Assembly: GCA_050299175.1 (NCBI GenBank)
Contig: JBNKVM010000020.1
Location: 1-64,000, forward strand
Direction of reading: 5' to 3'
Length of the DNA stretch: 64,000 nt
Source: JAPHTQ01 sp050299175
GTDB lineage: Bacteria; Pseudomonadota; Gammaproteobacteria; Thiohalomonadales; Thiohalomonadaceae
Of the stretch, positions 17,100 through 25,834 are shown piece by piece. The position numbers were made by a program, and so were the translations under genes. How positions within the stretch are numbered: the stretch's first letter is position 1; every line of letters starts with the position of its first letter. The notes under the pieces are model-generated. The model worked only from the letters and a program-made list of their open reading frames with translations, did no database searches and had not been told where the DNA came from.

Positions 17100-18424
17100 T
17101 CATTCGCTCCTTTGTTCTCTTCCACTACCGGCGTTTCGGTAGATTTATCAGCGATTGTTCCGCCGACTAAAGCCGCCAGTTGTTCCCAGGCAATAGCAAA
17201 ATCGTAATCGTTATTGGCGAATTCCAGTTGCGCTTCCGAGAGTCGCACCATGGCATCACCCAGATCGGATTTAAATTCCATTTCATAGTTGGCGCGACTT
17301 TGATCGAGATACAACTCACGATAGTCCTGTTGTGTGTTGGCCTTTTCCCGCTTTAATTTCAGCGTTTGTAATGCCAACCACAGATCCAGTACCTGCTGCC
17401 GCAGATCATAACGTGCCTGATCCAGTGCCGCCTGGATACGATAGACCTCCGCCTGCTGTTGCGCCGCCGCAGCATCCACCCTTCCACCGGTGTAGAGAGG
17501 AATACTCAGATTAATCCCCGCACGCCAGTGATCGCTGCTACCCAGTTCGCGGCTGTACTCCGATGCCTCCAACTCGGCATCCAGCCTTGGCATGCCCGTC
17601 GCACGCGCAGCCTCCACGCGTTGTTGTGCCGCATCCAGTTCCGCCTGTAATGCCTTGAGCAGAGGATTATTGGTCATCGCCTGCGTCAAAACTTTCTCAT
17701 ACTCGGGTAATTTGCGCCGAGGATAATCGAGTTGTGGACGTTGCACGTTCGACGGCAACATTCCAGGACGACCCAACACATTTGCCAGACGGGAACGGCT
17801 GGCACGCTGGCGCGTTTCACTGAGATTCAGTTGCACCCGTGCCTGTTGGTATTCGCTTTCGAGTTCCGCCACCGCAATATCCGATGCCTGCCCTAACTCC
17901 TGGCGTGTGCGTAGACGATCAAAGGCAATATAGGCCGTTGCCAATGCCTCATTGTCACGGGCGTATTCCATATCCGCCAGTAACACGTCGAAGTAAGCAC
18001 GCATGATGGTTACCCGACGTTGCAGTAGTAAATTCTGATAACGCTGTTCGGCTCCCAGAGTGGCTTGCAGCGCAGCATCGTACCTGGCCGAAGATTGACC
18101 GAAATCGTAAAGTTGCTTACGCAGAAAGAGGCTCAACTTGTGATCATCGGTCACCCGATCGTCAGGTGCGATATCCGGTGGTTGTATCCAACGGGCACGG
18201 CCTTCGATACTCAGGGAAACCGCCGTATCGACCTCCGCACCACGCAGTTCAGCCTCACTGCGTGCGCGAGCAGATTGCTGTAATTGCAACTCAGGATGTG
18301 CTGTGTCAGCAAGCGACAGCGCATATTCGAGGGTTAATGGCTCAAGCAGCGGCTCTACTGCATTCACTCCAAAAGGGAATAGCGCCACAAGTAACAGCAG
18401 GCGTAACTTCACAATGGAATCCAT
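17096..18424 (-). CDS. TolC family outer membrane channel protein
   Basis: A 442-residue protein with a signal peptide (residues ~1-22, ending VNA) and the two internally repeated outer membrane efflux protein regions made of long amphipathic helices rich in Ala, Gln, Arg and Leu. It should form the trimeric outer-membrane exit duct. It is co-translated with the adaptor gene (4-bp overlap) and follows two thioredoxin-fold genes on the same strand. Confidence 0.9.
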   Translation of the reverse strand: MDSIVKLRLLLLVALFPFGVNAVEPLLEPLTLEYALSLADTAHPELQLQQSARARSEAELRGAEVDTAVSLSIEGRARWIQPPDIAPDDRVTDDHKLSLFLRKQLYDFGQSSARYDAALQATLGAEQRYQNLLLQRRVTIMRAYFDVLLADMEYARDNEALATAYIAFDRLRTRQELGQASDIAVAELESEYQQARVQLNLSETRQRASRSRLANVLGRPGMLPSNVQRPQLDYPRRKLPEYEKVLTQAMTNNPLLKALQAELDAAQQRVEAARATGMPRLDAELEASEYSRELGSSDHWRAGINLSIPLYTGGRVDAAAAQQQAEVYRIQAALDQARYDLRQQVLDLWLALQTLKLKREKANTQQDYRELYLDQSRANYEMEFKSDLGDAMVRLSEAQLEFANNDYDFAIAWEQLAALVGGTIADKSTETPVVEENKGANE

Positions 18425-18442
18425 TTCTCAGGTCCCTGTGTT

Positions 18443-18979
18443 TTACTTACGCTGCTCACGCTTGTAACGGGCGAACTTTGTCTCCTTATATTTTCCTTCG
18501 GCGACAAAATGCCCCATGAGCATAAACTCTTCAGCATCGGATGTGCGACCGGTGTGACGATGCACCAGCTTACCGTCCAGGTCAAAGTAAGCGATCATTG
18601 GGGTGGCACGAACACGAAACTCCTTGAAGGCAAAATCTTTCTGGCTCATGACACTGCCTTTGAAGTCAGTTATTTCTACATCGCCCTCAATATCCACCGG
18701 GAACATAAGAAAATTTTCCCGATAGTACGCCTGGATATCTGGGCGGTTGAGAACGTTAATCTTCATCCAGTGACAGAAGGGACATTCATCCATTTCGAAG
18801 AAGATCATAATGCCCTTTTTATTTGTATCACGGGCATTTTGTAGCTCTTCGGAGAAATCGCCGAATGTCTCGTTGAAGAAATAGGTGTAGGGATCGCGTG
18901 GAGTTTCCGCTGCCATTGATGTGAAAGAAAGCAGGGAAAATCCGGCAACCATGAGGAGTGTGCTGATGTAACGACGCAT
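18443..18979 (-). CDS. Exported thioredoxin-fold protein, CPFC motif
   Basis: A 178-residue protein with a signal peptide (residues ~1-23, ending MAA) and a thioredoxin fold. The active site is DECPFCHWM and the cis-Pro is in RATPMIAYFD. The CPFC dithiol and RxTPT/M pattern resemble SoxW/DsbA-like periplasmic thioredoxins. The likely role is periplasmic disulfide reduction or isomerisation. It sits 43 bp from a second exported thioredoxin (TlpA-like) and 18 bp before the TolC-like gene. Confidence 0.85.
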   Translation of the reverse strand: MRRYISTLLMVAGFSLLSFTSMAAETPRDPYTYFFNETFGDFSEELQNARDTNKKGIMIFFEMDECPFCHWMKINVLNRPDIQAYYRENFLMFPVDIEGDVEITDFKGSVMSQKDFAFKEFRVRATPMIAYFDLDGKLVHRHTGRTSDAEEFMLMGHFVAEGKYKETKFARYKREQRK

Positions 18980-19022
18980 TGACGTTCCTCCGGGGGTGTG
19001 GTGCCCAGTTTTACTGGAGCCG

Positions 19023-19499
19023 TTATTTGCTGTTTTTATTTATAAAACTTTCAAGCATATCCATTGAAACCAGTCCTACTTTCCTCGCCACCGTATTCCC
19101 TTGCGGGTCAATCAAATAGGTAGTGGGCAGTCCTGGTATATTCCCAATAAGCGGCATATCACCACTCATTTGTACTATCGGATAACTCATCATATTCTCT
19201 TCGACAAAGCGGCTCAACGCAGCCTTTGAGCTTTCATCCATACTGAAACCCACTACCACGGCATCCTTGTCCTTGTGAGTTTCATGAAAATGGATAAGTT
19301 CCGGGATCTCTTCCTGGCACGGTGGGCACCAGGTAGCCCAGTAGTTAACCACTATCCATTTACCTCGATAGTTGTCCAGGCTAATTGGACTGCCGCTAAT
19401 ATCGACAAAATTCGGTGCCGAAAAAACACTGCCGGCAACCAGCCACAGTCCCAACAAGACTGCTATTTTCCAGGAATGATGGCGGTTACAACTTATCAT
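19023..19499 (-). CDS. TlpA/ResA-like thiol-disulfide reductase
   Basis: A 158-residue exported or membrane-anchored protein with an N-terminal hydrophobic segment (residues ~9-27). The TlpA-type thioredoxin domain carries the active site NYWATWCPPCQEEIPEL and the cis-Pro in GLPTTYLID. Proteins of this class keep c-type cytochrome apoproteins or other periplasmic targets reduced. It lies between the YqhA-like gene (18 bp) and the CPFC thioredoxin, forming a small redox cluster. Confidence 0.9.
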   Translation of the reverse strand: MISCNRHHSWKIAVLLGLWLVAGSVFSAPNFVDISGSPISLDNYRGKWIVVNYWATWCPPCQEEIPELIHFHETHKDKDAVVVGFSMDESSKAALSRFVEENMMSYPIVQMSGDMPLIGNIPGLPTTYLIDPQGNTVARKVGLVSMDMLESFINKNSK

Positions 19500-19517
19500 C
19501 TTGCTAATTTATAGTAC

Positions 19518-20060
19518 TCAATGCTTAGGAGATGCTGAATGATCCCCAGCATGTGAAAGGTAGAGCGCAAGACCAATCAGTGCGATACCTCCCGCCAGAG
19601 AGAGCAAATCCATTGCCGAATTAAAACTCAGACTGATGGCATGTTCGAAGAATTTAACGATCAGGATCATCAGAATTACTTTCGCCAGGCGAGCTTTCAG
19701 ATCATCAAGACTATTGATCAACAGCACATTGGAAGAAGTCTCAGCACCCTCAGCCATATCGATCTTACTGATAAACAGCTCATACAGACCGAGAGCAAAA
19801 ATCAACAACACCGTTGCCAGCAAATAGCCATCGACGATCTCGACAATATGCGTGATGGTGGCACTGCGCAGAGTTGCGCGCGCTGCAGTGTCCAGAACTG
19901 GTGAGGCATACTCCAGCAGGTGGCTCCATAGATAGATGGCATCCACCGTAGTCAGGAAGAACATGGCAAATGCTGACATCAGGCTGGCGATCACGGCAAA
20001 CAGCACGACAAACCGACTCTGCCACATAAACCCTTCAAAAAGCTGCTCAATCTTTTTCAT
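19518..20060 (-). CDS. YqhA/UPF0114 family membrane protein
   Basis: A 180-residue integral membrane protein with four predicted hydrophobic segments (around 18-38, 70-95, 120-140 and 145-165). The pattern VEIVDGYLLATVLLIFALGL followed by YELFISKID is characteristic of the UPF0114/YqhA family, whose function is unknown. It is followed 18 bp later by the TlpA-like gene and preceded by a terminator hairpin (20097-20120). Confidence 0.85.
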   Translation of the reverse strand: MKKIEQLFEGFMWQSRFVVLFAVIASLMSAFAMFFLTTVDAIYLWSHLLEYASPVLDTAARATLRSATITHIVEIVDGYLLATVLLIFALGLYELFISKIDMAEGAETSSNVLLINSLDDLKARLAKVILMILIVKFFEHAISLSFNSAMDLLSLAGGIALIGLALYLSHAGDHSASPKH

Positions 20061-20096
20061 GCTTCGCTTCCGTAAGCGTTTCCTACTGACGAAAGA

Positions 20097-20120
20097 AAGG
20101 GGCTCGTAGAAGAGCCCCTT
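20097..20120 (-). terminator. Rho-independent terminator after the LysM lipoprotein gene
   Basis: A 9-bp stem AAGGGGCTC/GAGCCCCTT with a 6-nt loop is followed on the minus strand by TTCTTTCG. It lies 28 bp after the LysM gene stop and before the YqhA-like gene, and separates the two transcription units. Confidence 0.8.
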
Positions 20121-20147
20121 CCAAATTACTGCCTGTGAACCGGAATA

Positions 20148-20726
20148 TTACTGGTTCAGATAGGCCATATCGGAGTCTTCGGTAACACCCAGAGACCAGG
20201 CACCGCGGGTCTTGGCGTGCATTACCGCTGCATCGACATCGGCAGCAGAAGCCGACTGGTCAATGGTGAACTCCTGACCGGGATAGATCAGGTCAGCGTC
20301 TTTGATCTTGTCGCGGTTGGCTTTGTAGATCAGCGGCCACTGGTAAGGATTACCGTAAACTTCGCTCTTTCCGGAAATTCCCCAGAGACTATCACCCGCC
20401 ATTACTGTGTACTGGCTGGACATCGGCTGTTCCTGCATCTGCGCCAGAGCGTTCTCAGCCTGACGGCGAGCCTGCTCGGCAAGCTGGATAGCCTTGCCAG
20501 TGTCACCAGCTTCGAGAGCTGCTTCAGCTTCCTGAATCAGCGCCTCGGTATCACGCCATTCAGCACCGGCAGCTTTGGCCTCTTCATTTGCGGCCTTGGC
20601 ATCAGCAATCGCTGCCTGCGCCATGGCTACCGGATCATCTCCTTCCGGAGTACTTGCACAACCTACCGCGAGACTCAGAACAATCGCGATAAGCGCCGTA
20701 AATTTCATACCTTTGAACAGTTTCAT
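20148..20726 (-). CDS. LysM-domain lipoprotein with DUF4398-like helical region
   Basis: A 192-residue lipoprotein. I chose ATG 20726 (MKLFKGMKFTALIAIV) because GGAG lies 8 nt upstream; a longer reading frame reaches 20804 without a signal sequence. The lipobox VGCAST gives the lipidated Cys. Residues ~30-105 are Ala/Glu-rich helices resembling DUF4398, and a LysM domain follows (YTVMAGDSLWGISGKSEVYG to LIYPGQEFTI), expected to bind peptidoglycan. It is therefore a likely envelope tether. A smaller DUF4398 lipoprotein gene lies just upstream on the same strand. Confidence 0.87.
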   Translation of the reverse strand: MKLFKGMKFTALIAIVLSLAVGCASTPEGDDPVAMAQAAIADAKAANEEAKAAGAEWRDTEALIQEAEAALEAGDTGKAIQLAEQARRQAENALAQMQEQPMSSQYTVMAGDSLWGISGKSEVYGNPYQWPLIYKANRDKIKDADLIYPGQEFTIDQSASAADVDAAVMHAKTRGAWSLGVTEDSDMAYLNQ

Positions 20727-20878
20727 GAAGAGACTCCGCCGTTGTCGTTTCTTAATTAAAGATACGCGAAAACTAACACGTTCATGCTGCGACCACGTTA
20801 GCACCAGGCTATATAAGCGTCAAGAATTTAGAGTGTGACCTATTCCGCAAGTAGCCCGCATGCAATTTTCACCTATTT

Positions 20879-21196
20879 TCAGGGTGCCGCGGCAATCGCC
20901 TCATCGCGTGCCTTGATCGCCAAGGCCTTTGCCACCGTCGCTGCCATTCGTGCCGCTTCGTATTCGCCCTGCTCCAAAGTGCGGGTTGCAAGTTCCATGG
21001 AGTCTTCCGCGCTGCGCAACTTCTGCGGCGCAAACTGCTCCGCCTTGGCCTCATGCGCCGCTTTGATCGCCTGACGCGCATCGCTCATCTCCTGCACCGG
21101 TGGCATCACGGCACAGGCGACAAGCATTAACGACAACAGCGGAACCAGCATGCGGCTGACGGAAAAATGCCTTTGAAATGAACTCACTACGAACAA
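20879..21196 (-). CDS. Small DUF4398-like lipoprotein
   Basis: A protein of up to 105 residues with the lipobox LVACAV and then Ala/Glu/Arg-rich helices (DARQAIKAAHEAKAEQFAP), typical of DUF4398. The start is uncertain: TTG at 21196, GTG at 21187 and ATG at 21151 are all in frame, and none has a strong ribosome binding site. The mature part resembles the helical region of the neighbouring LysM lipoprotein, suggesting paralogy. Function unknown; probably attached to the envelope. Confidence 0.75.
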   Translation of the reverse strand: MFVVSSFQRHFSVSRMLVPLLSLMLVACAVMPPVQEMSDARQAIKAAHEAKAEQFAPQKLRSAEDSMELATRTLEQGEYEAARMAATVAKALAIKARDEAIAAAP

Positions 21197-21307
21197 TGTG
21201 GTGACTCGAAATTGAAGGGCTTTTCAAGCTATCACCGCCCCTATGGGCTGTCAAGGAATGTCCCGGTAAAATGCCTTTTGCAGATTTACGCAGAAAACGA
21301 GGTCACG

Positions 21308-21904
21308 ATGAGCGAAATACTGGTGCTTTACTACAGCCGCCACGGCGCCATTGCCGAAATGGCCCGACTAATTGCCCGCGGCGTGGAAGAGATAGAGGGG
21401 ATAAGCGCCCGCCTGCGCACCGTCCCGGAGGTGTCCAGCGTATGTGAAGCCACTGCGGAGGAGGTCCCGGAAGCAGGCGCCCCCTATGTAGAGCCGGAAG
21501 ATCTCAAAGAGTGCGTCGGACTGGCCCTCGGCAGCCCCTGCCACTTCGGCAATATGGCCGCACCGCTGAAATACTTCCTCGATACCACTACCCCGTTGTG
21601 GTTATCGGGTAGCCTGATCGGCAAACCCGCCGCCGTATTTACCTCCAGTTCCAGCCTCCATGGCGGCCAGGAAAGCACCCTGCTGTCGATGATGCTGCCG
21701 CTGCTGCACCACGGCATGCTGCTCTGCGGCATCCCCTATAGCGAAACCGGCCTGCTACACACCCGTGGTGGTGGCACTCCCTATGGCGCCAGCCATCATG
21801 CCGGCGCGGACAACAAACTCCCCCTGAGCGAGGAGGAGAAACAGCTCTGCGTCGCCCTGGGGCGCCGTCTCGCCGCCACCACCAAATCATTGAAAAATGG
21901 ATAA
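21308..21904 (+). CDS. wrbA: WrbA-like NAD(P)H:quinone oxidoreductase (flavodoxin fold)
   Basis: A 198-residue FMN protein. The FMN phosphate loop LYYSRHGAIAEMA is at residues ~7-19, and later loops are GSPCHFGNMAAPLKYFLD and FTSSSSLHGGQE, all typical of WrbA. It reduces quinones by two electrons to avoid semiquinones. ATG 21308 is chosen because GAGG lies 7 nt upstream and the product then begins at the flavodoxin fold. It overlaps the following DUF2069 gene by 8 bp. Confidence 0.9.
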   Translation: MSEILVLYYSRHGAIAEMARLIARGVEEIEGISARLRTVPEVSSVCEATAEEVPEAGAPYVEPEDLKECVGLALGSPCHFGNMAAPLKYFLDTTTPLWLSGSLIGKPAAVFTSSSSLHGGQESTLLSMMLPLLHHGMLLCGIPYSETGLLHTRGGGTPYGASHHAGADNKLPLSEEEKQLCVALGRRLAATTKSLKNG

Positions 21905-22256
21905 AACCCGTCTTAGTTATCTCACCGCAGTAAGCGCCTACTTCGGCCTGATGCTACTGCTGATGATCTGGTTGGCCTGGCTCTCGCCACCTACTAGCGT
22001 ACCGATCTCGGTGGCCCTGTTTCTGATGCTGGTGCCGCTACTGTTTCCGCTGCGCGGCATCCTCTATGGCCGCCCCTACACCTTCGCCTGGGCCAGTTTC
22101 CTCGCTCTGTTCTATTTCACTCACGGCGTGGTGGAGGCGTACAGCAACCCGGATGACCGCTGGCTGGCACTGGTGGAAGTGGTACTAAGCGTCGCTTTTT
22201 ACAGCGGCAGTATGTTCTATGCCCGCTTTCGCGGCAGGGAGTTACGAGGCGAGTAA
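21897..22256 (+). CDS. DUF2069 membrane protein
   Basis: A 119-residue protein with four hydrophobic segments (around 10-30, 36-53, 60-80 and 90-108). The pattern FPLRGILYGRPYTFAWASF is typical of DUF2069, which in gammaproteobacteria often follows wrbA. Function unknown. It overlaps wrbA by 8 bp upstream and the convergent hda gene by 15 bp. Confidence 0.87.
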   Translation: MDKTRLSYLTAVSAYFGLMLLLMIWLAWLSPPTSVPISVALFLMLVPLLFPLRGILYGRPYTFAWASFLALFYFTHGVVEAYSNPDDRWLALVEVVLSVAFYSGSMFYARFRGRELRGE

Positions 22257-22925
22257 CTGGCGAACGAAGGGAATGGTTAATTTACGCTGGGCGGCCAGCG
22301 ACCCTTCATCGAGCCGTTCCAGCAGGGAAAACAGGGCGTGCATATCCCGCGGTGCTCGCTGCAGCAGGTAGTTAGCCACATCTTCAGACAGCTCCATGCC
22401 ACGATTCGCGGCCCGTAGCCTGAGCGCCGCGGCCTTACCCGCATCATCCAGTAGCTGCAGCTGAAAAACCGGCCCCCAGCCAAGTCGGGAGACCAGATCG
22501 GGCAGATCCAGGCCCAGCGCTGGCGGAGCGGCACTACCGGCCACCAGCAACCGATGCCCGCTATCGCGCAGGCGATTGTAGAGGTGGAACAGGGCGGTCT
22601 CCCACTCCTCGTTTCCGGCCACGCTCTCCAGCCTGTCGAGGCAGACCAACGTCATCCCCTCCAACCCTTCCAGCATCGGCGGCGTGATCCCCGCTTCGTC
22701 TAACGGCAAGTAGATCGCCTGCCCACCCGCCTCGGTTACCCCGTGGCAGGCGGCCTGCAGGAGATGGCTTTTGCCACTGCCGCTGACTCCCCAGAGATAG
22801 ATGAAGGGCTCCATCCCCTGTTGCAGGGCATGGCAGGCCGTGGCGTTGGCACCGGGATAAAAATTGGCGAAGGTGGCGCTGTCGCGCAGACCGATTCGCA
22901 GCGGTAGCTGCGGATGGGGACTCAT
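22242..22925 (-). CDS. hda: DnaA regulatory inactivator Hda
   Basis: A 227-residue AAA+ protein related to DnaA domain III. With the DNA-loaded sliding clamp, Hda stimulates ATP hydrolysis by DnaA after initiation. The N-terminal QLPLRIGL fits the clamp-binding motif, the P-loop-like segment is GVSGSGKSHLL, and the Walker B-like segment is LVCLDRLES. It follows the AI-2E-type permease and pgsA on the minus strand in many gammaproteobacteria; here it is the last gene of DUF2066-pgsA-permease-hda, each overlapping by 4 bp. Confidence 0.93.
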   Translation of the reverse strand: MSPHPQLPLRIGLRDSATFANFYPGANATACHALQQGMEPFIYLWGVSGSGKSHLLQAACHGVTEAGGQAIYLPLDEAGITPPMLEGLEGMTLVCLDRLESVAGNEEWETALFHLYNRLRDSGHRLLVAGSAAPPALGLDLPDLVSRLGWGPVFQLQLLDDAGKAAALRLRAANRGMELSEDVANYLLQRAPRDMHALFSLLERLDEGSLAAQRKLTIPFVRQLLAS

Positions 22926-23983
22926 GCGGGCGGCTCCCCCCGCTCGGCATAAAGGCTGCTGCCGACGTACTGCTCGTGGGTATAGCGCAGCAGCACCATC
23001 ACCACCGCCGCCACCGGCAGGGCCAACAAGATGCCGACGAAACCGAATAGCTGGCCACCAGCGAGTACAGCGAAGATCACCGCCACCGGATGCAGGCCGA
23101 TCTTCTCCCCCACCAGTAGCGGGGTCAGCAACATCCCCTCCACCGCCTGACCGACCATGAAGACCGCCACCACATAGATCAGCGGCATCAACTCTTGGAA
23201 CTGCATCAGCGCAGCCACTCCGGCAGCGGCAATGCCTACAATGAAGCCAAGATAGGGGACGAAACTCACCAATCCGGCAAGCATACCGATCAAAAGGGCC
23301 AACTCCAGTCCGACTAGGGAAAGGCCCACCGAGTAGATGGTACCGAGCGCCAGCATTACCAGCAGCTGACCACGGAGAAAGGCACCGAGCACCTCGTCCG
23401 AGGCACGGGCCAACCGCGCGACCACCGCCTCGGCGCGGCGCGGAATCAATTCATGAATACGCTCGACCAGAATGTCCCAATCGCGTAGCAGATAGAAGGT
23501 CACTACCGGGATCAGCATCAGGTTGGCACCCCAGGCCAGCAGGGTCATGCCGGAACGGGAAAGCAGGGCAAAGGCCCCCTTCACGGTACCGCCCCACTGC
23601 TCGCGCACCAGGGTTTTCAGCGTCGCCAGGTCGAAGGTGGCGTTGTCCACGCCAAGGTAACCACTCACCGCAGGCAACACTTTCTGTTGCAGGGTATCCA
23701 AATAGCTCGGCAGACGACTACCGAGCAATACGAACTGACGCTCCAGCATCGGTACCAGGATCAGCAGCAGGAGCAATGCGACAATGGAGAGGACAATAAA
23801 TACCAGGGTAACCGAGAGGGTCCTCGACAGTTTGCGTGCCTCGAGCCGATCCACCAGAGGATCACCGATATAGGCCAGGACTGCCGCAACCAGAAAGGGA
23901 GTAAGCACGGGTGCCAGCAGATAGATCAGGAAACCACCGAAGGTCACCCCTGCCAACACAAACCACTTCTGCGATTCGCTCAT
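22922..23983 (-). CDS. AI-2E/PerM family permease
   Basis: A 353-residue membrane protein with about eight hydrophobic segments and the family patterns PVVTFYLLRDWD (mid) and LVSFVPYLGFIVGI (near 230). Members include PerM and TqsA, with roles ranging from autoinducer export to ion transport. The substrate here cannot be told. It is translationally coupled by 4-bp overlaps to pgsA upstream and hda downstream. Confidence 0.9.
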   Translation of the reverse strand: MSESQKWFVLAGVTFGGFLIYLLAPVLTPFLVAAVLAYIGDPLVDRLEARKLSRTLSVTLVFIVLSIVALLLLLILVPMLERQFVLLGSRLPSYLDTLQQKVLPAVSGYLGVDNATFDLATLKTLVREQWGGTVKGAFALLSRSGMTLLAWGANLMLIPVVTFYLLRDWDILVERIHELIPRRAEAVVARLARASDEVLGAFLRGQLLVMLALGTIYSVGLSLVGLELALLIGMLAGLVSFVPYLGFIVGIAAAGVAALMQFQELMPLIYVVAVFMVGQAVEGMLLTPLLVGEKIGLHPVAVIFAVLAGGQLFGFVGILLALPVAAVVMVLLRYTHEQYVGSSLYAERGEPPA

Positions 23984-24543
23984 TCCTCCCTCCCGGCGTA
24001 GTAACAGCGATAGGCGCGCCAGCCCCAGCGCCAGACGTAATCGACACCGCTCCAGACGGTAAAGATCGCCACAAAACTAATCATCACATTGGTGACCCAG
24101 GCTGGTATCAATGTCACCATGGCGGCGACGATAATCAGTAGCCCAAGCAGGATCTGCAGCACAGTATTGATCTTGCTGATGCGGGTCGGCTCCATGGTCA
24201 GACTCTGGCAGAAATAGTGGTAGGCAGAGGCGCCGCCAACAATCACCACATCACGCAGGATCACCAGTCCCACCAACCACAGCGGCAGCAAACCGTTCCA
24301 GCCCAGCACCAGATAGACACCAACCAGCATGAACTTGTCGGCCAGCGGATCCAGCAGGGAGCCGAGACGGGTATGCCAGCAGAAGCGCCGTGCCAGATAG
24401 CCGTCCAGGCCATCGCTAATCCCGGCGAGAAAGAACAGTACCAGCACCGTGCCATACTCCTGCCTGGCCAGGAACACCATGATCGGTGCTACCAGCAGAA
24501 TACGCAGGATGGTTATCGCATTCGGTATTTGGCGTCTGTTCAC
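23980..24543 (-). CDS. pgsA: CDP-diacylglycerol-glycerol-3-phosphate 3-phosphatidyltransferase
   Basis: A 187-residue membrane enzyme that makes phosphatidylglycerophosphate. The signature DGLDGYLARRF continuing to LGSLLDPLADK keeps the D-G-x2-A-R-x8-G-x3-D-x3-D pattern. The start is GTG 24543 (MNRRQIPNAITILR), overlapping the DUF2066 stop by 4 nt (GTGA). Confidence 0.94.
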   Translation of the reverse strand: MNRRQIPNAITILRILLVAPIMVFLARQEYGTVLVLFFLAGISDGLDGYLARRFCWHTRLGSLLDPLADKFMLVGVYLVLGWNGLLPLWLVGLVILRDVVIVGGASAYHYFCQSLTMEPTRISKINTVLQILLGLLIIVAAMVTLIPAWVTNVMISFVAIFTVWSGVDYVWRWGWRAYRCYYAGREE

Positions 24544-25694
24544 GGAACCATATGATAATAATGAACTTTTTGTACTGACTCAGGCTCTTTTCCTTCCCCA
24601 TTGCCCTTCCCGGAATCGCCGTTCTGCGGACTCTCGGTGGGGGTTTCAACCATCAACGGCGGCTGCTCGGCTTCGAGCACATCCCCCAGATCGATGGTCT
24701 GCAAGGCGGCCTCGCTGCCACCCTCGGTACGGATACGAATACTCAGGGCGGTGGGCATCATCTTGAGCACCTTGACCTCTTTGACCCCAGGCAGGTTACC
24801 GAGATACTCGGTCACCCGGCCATAAGCCGACAAGCCATTAACCCCATTCACCTGCAACATGATCTCATCGCTGCCGCTGGCAAAACTCTCGGCGAAGCGT
24901 TGTACCAACTGTTCCGCGGTATTACCGATACCTTCGGCAATCAACGGCGCCACTTCACTGGACTGCTGCATCCAGCGGAACACCTCGCCCTGATAGATCA
25001 AAGTCCAACGCACACCCCACTGCCCACCTGAAACCGGATAGAGGCGCCCGACCAGTGTCGCCTGCGGATGGTAGCGCAGCGAGGCCGATTGAATGCTGTC
25101 GAGAAAATCACCCCAGATGTCGGCCATGCTGATCGCCGACTGGTCGGTCAGATCCAGCAGGGGCAACTTCACCGGCAGGGCGCGCCGCGCCGCTTCCTGA
25201 TCGATCAATTCACGCACCAGACCGCTGTCGTTAGCCCCCACCAGCACCCGGTTGCCGCCCTGCTCCACCCCAAGCCAGATCAGGGTAACCGGTCGGGTAT
25301 TGCCCCAGATGTTGTAGCCGTGCTGGCGCAGCAGTTCATCGATGCTGTTAACGTCGAAACGGACGGAAAGATAGAGCCGTTCGCGGGCGATCTGGCCGTT
25401 CTCGTCCGGCTGCTGTTCCTCCGGTGGAATCGCCTCACTACGGTAGCGGTACTGCTGTACAAACTGCCCGGCGGTGCTCATCGCCGTGAGCAACCATTCG
25501 TTGTCCAGTACCAGCGCGGTACCACTGACCTTGAGCAGCACATTCCCCATCGCCTGCTGCATCCCGTCGGCACGAGACTGTTCGCTCTGGTCGGGAACAA
25601 CCACCTCATCCTGGTACAGACCCAGGTTGTCCGCAGCAAATAACGGGGTAGCGGCAAGGAAGAACAGCAGGGCAAAAATGGTCGTATTTTTCAT
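24540..25694 (-). CDS. DUF2066 exported protein
   Basis: A 384-residue protein with a clear signal peptide (residues ~1-20, ending LFAAD). The body matches DUF2066, with GMQQAMGNVLLKVSG near the N-terminus and VTLIWLGVEQGGNR in the middle. The C-terminal ~45 residues are polar. The family is gammaproteobacterial and of unknown function, typically encoded between purM and the perM/hda genes as here. It is divergent from purM with 140 bp between. Confidence 0.85.
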   Translation of the reverse strand: MKNTTIFALLFFLAATPLFAADNLGLYQDEVVVPDQSEQSRADGMQQAMGNVLLKVSGTALVLDNEWLLTAMSTAGQFVQQYRYRSEAIPPEEQQPDENGQIARERLYLSVRFDVNSIDELLRQHGYNIWGNTRPVTLIWLGVEQGGNRVLVGANDSGLVRELIDQEAARRALPVKLPLLDLTDQSAISMADIWGDFLDSIQSASLRYHPQATLVGRLYPVSGGQWGVRWTLIYQGEVFRWMQQSSEVAPLIAEGIGNTAEQLVQRFAESFASGSDEIMLQVNGVNGLSAYGRVTEYLGNLPGVKEVKVLKMMPTALSIRIRTEGGSEAALQTIDLGDVLEAEQPPLMVETPTESPQNGDSGKGNGEGKEPESVQKVHYYHMVP

Positions 25695-25834
25695 CTGATC
25701 GCAGTCATCTCAAAGTGGGCTTCAAGGTACGGGAACGCCGATATGATAGCAAGACGCGGGCCTCATGCGCTGGTAGAATAGCGCGCTTCATCTGGGCGTC
25801 CCTGGTTCGGCGTCACTTTTTGGGAGAAAGTTCC

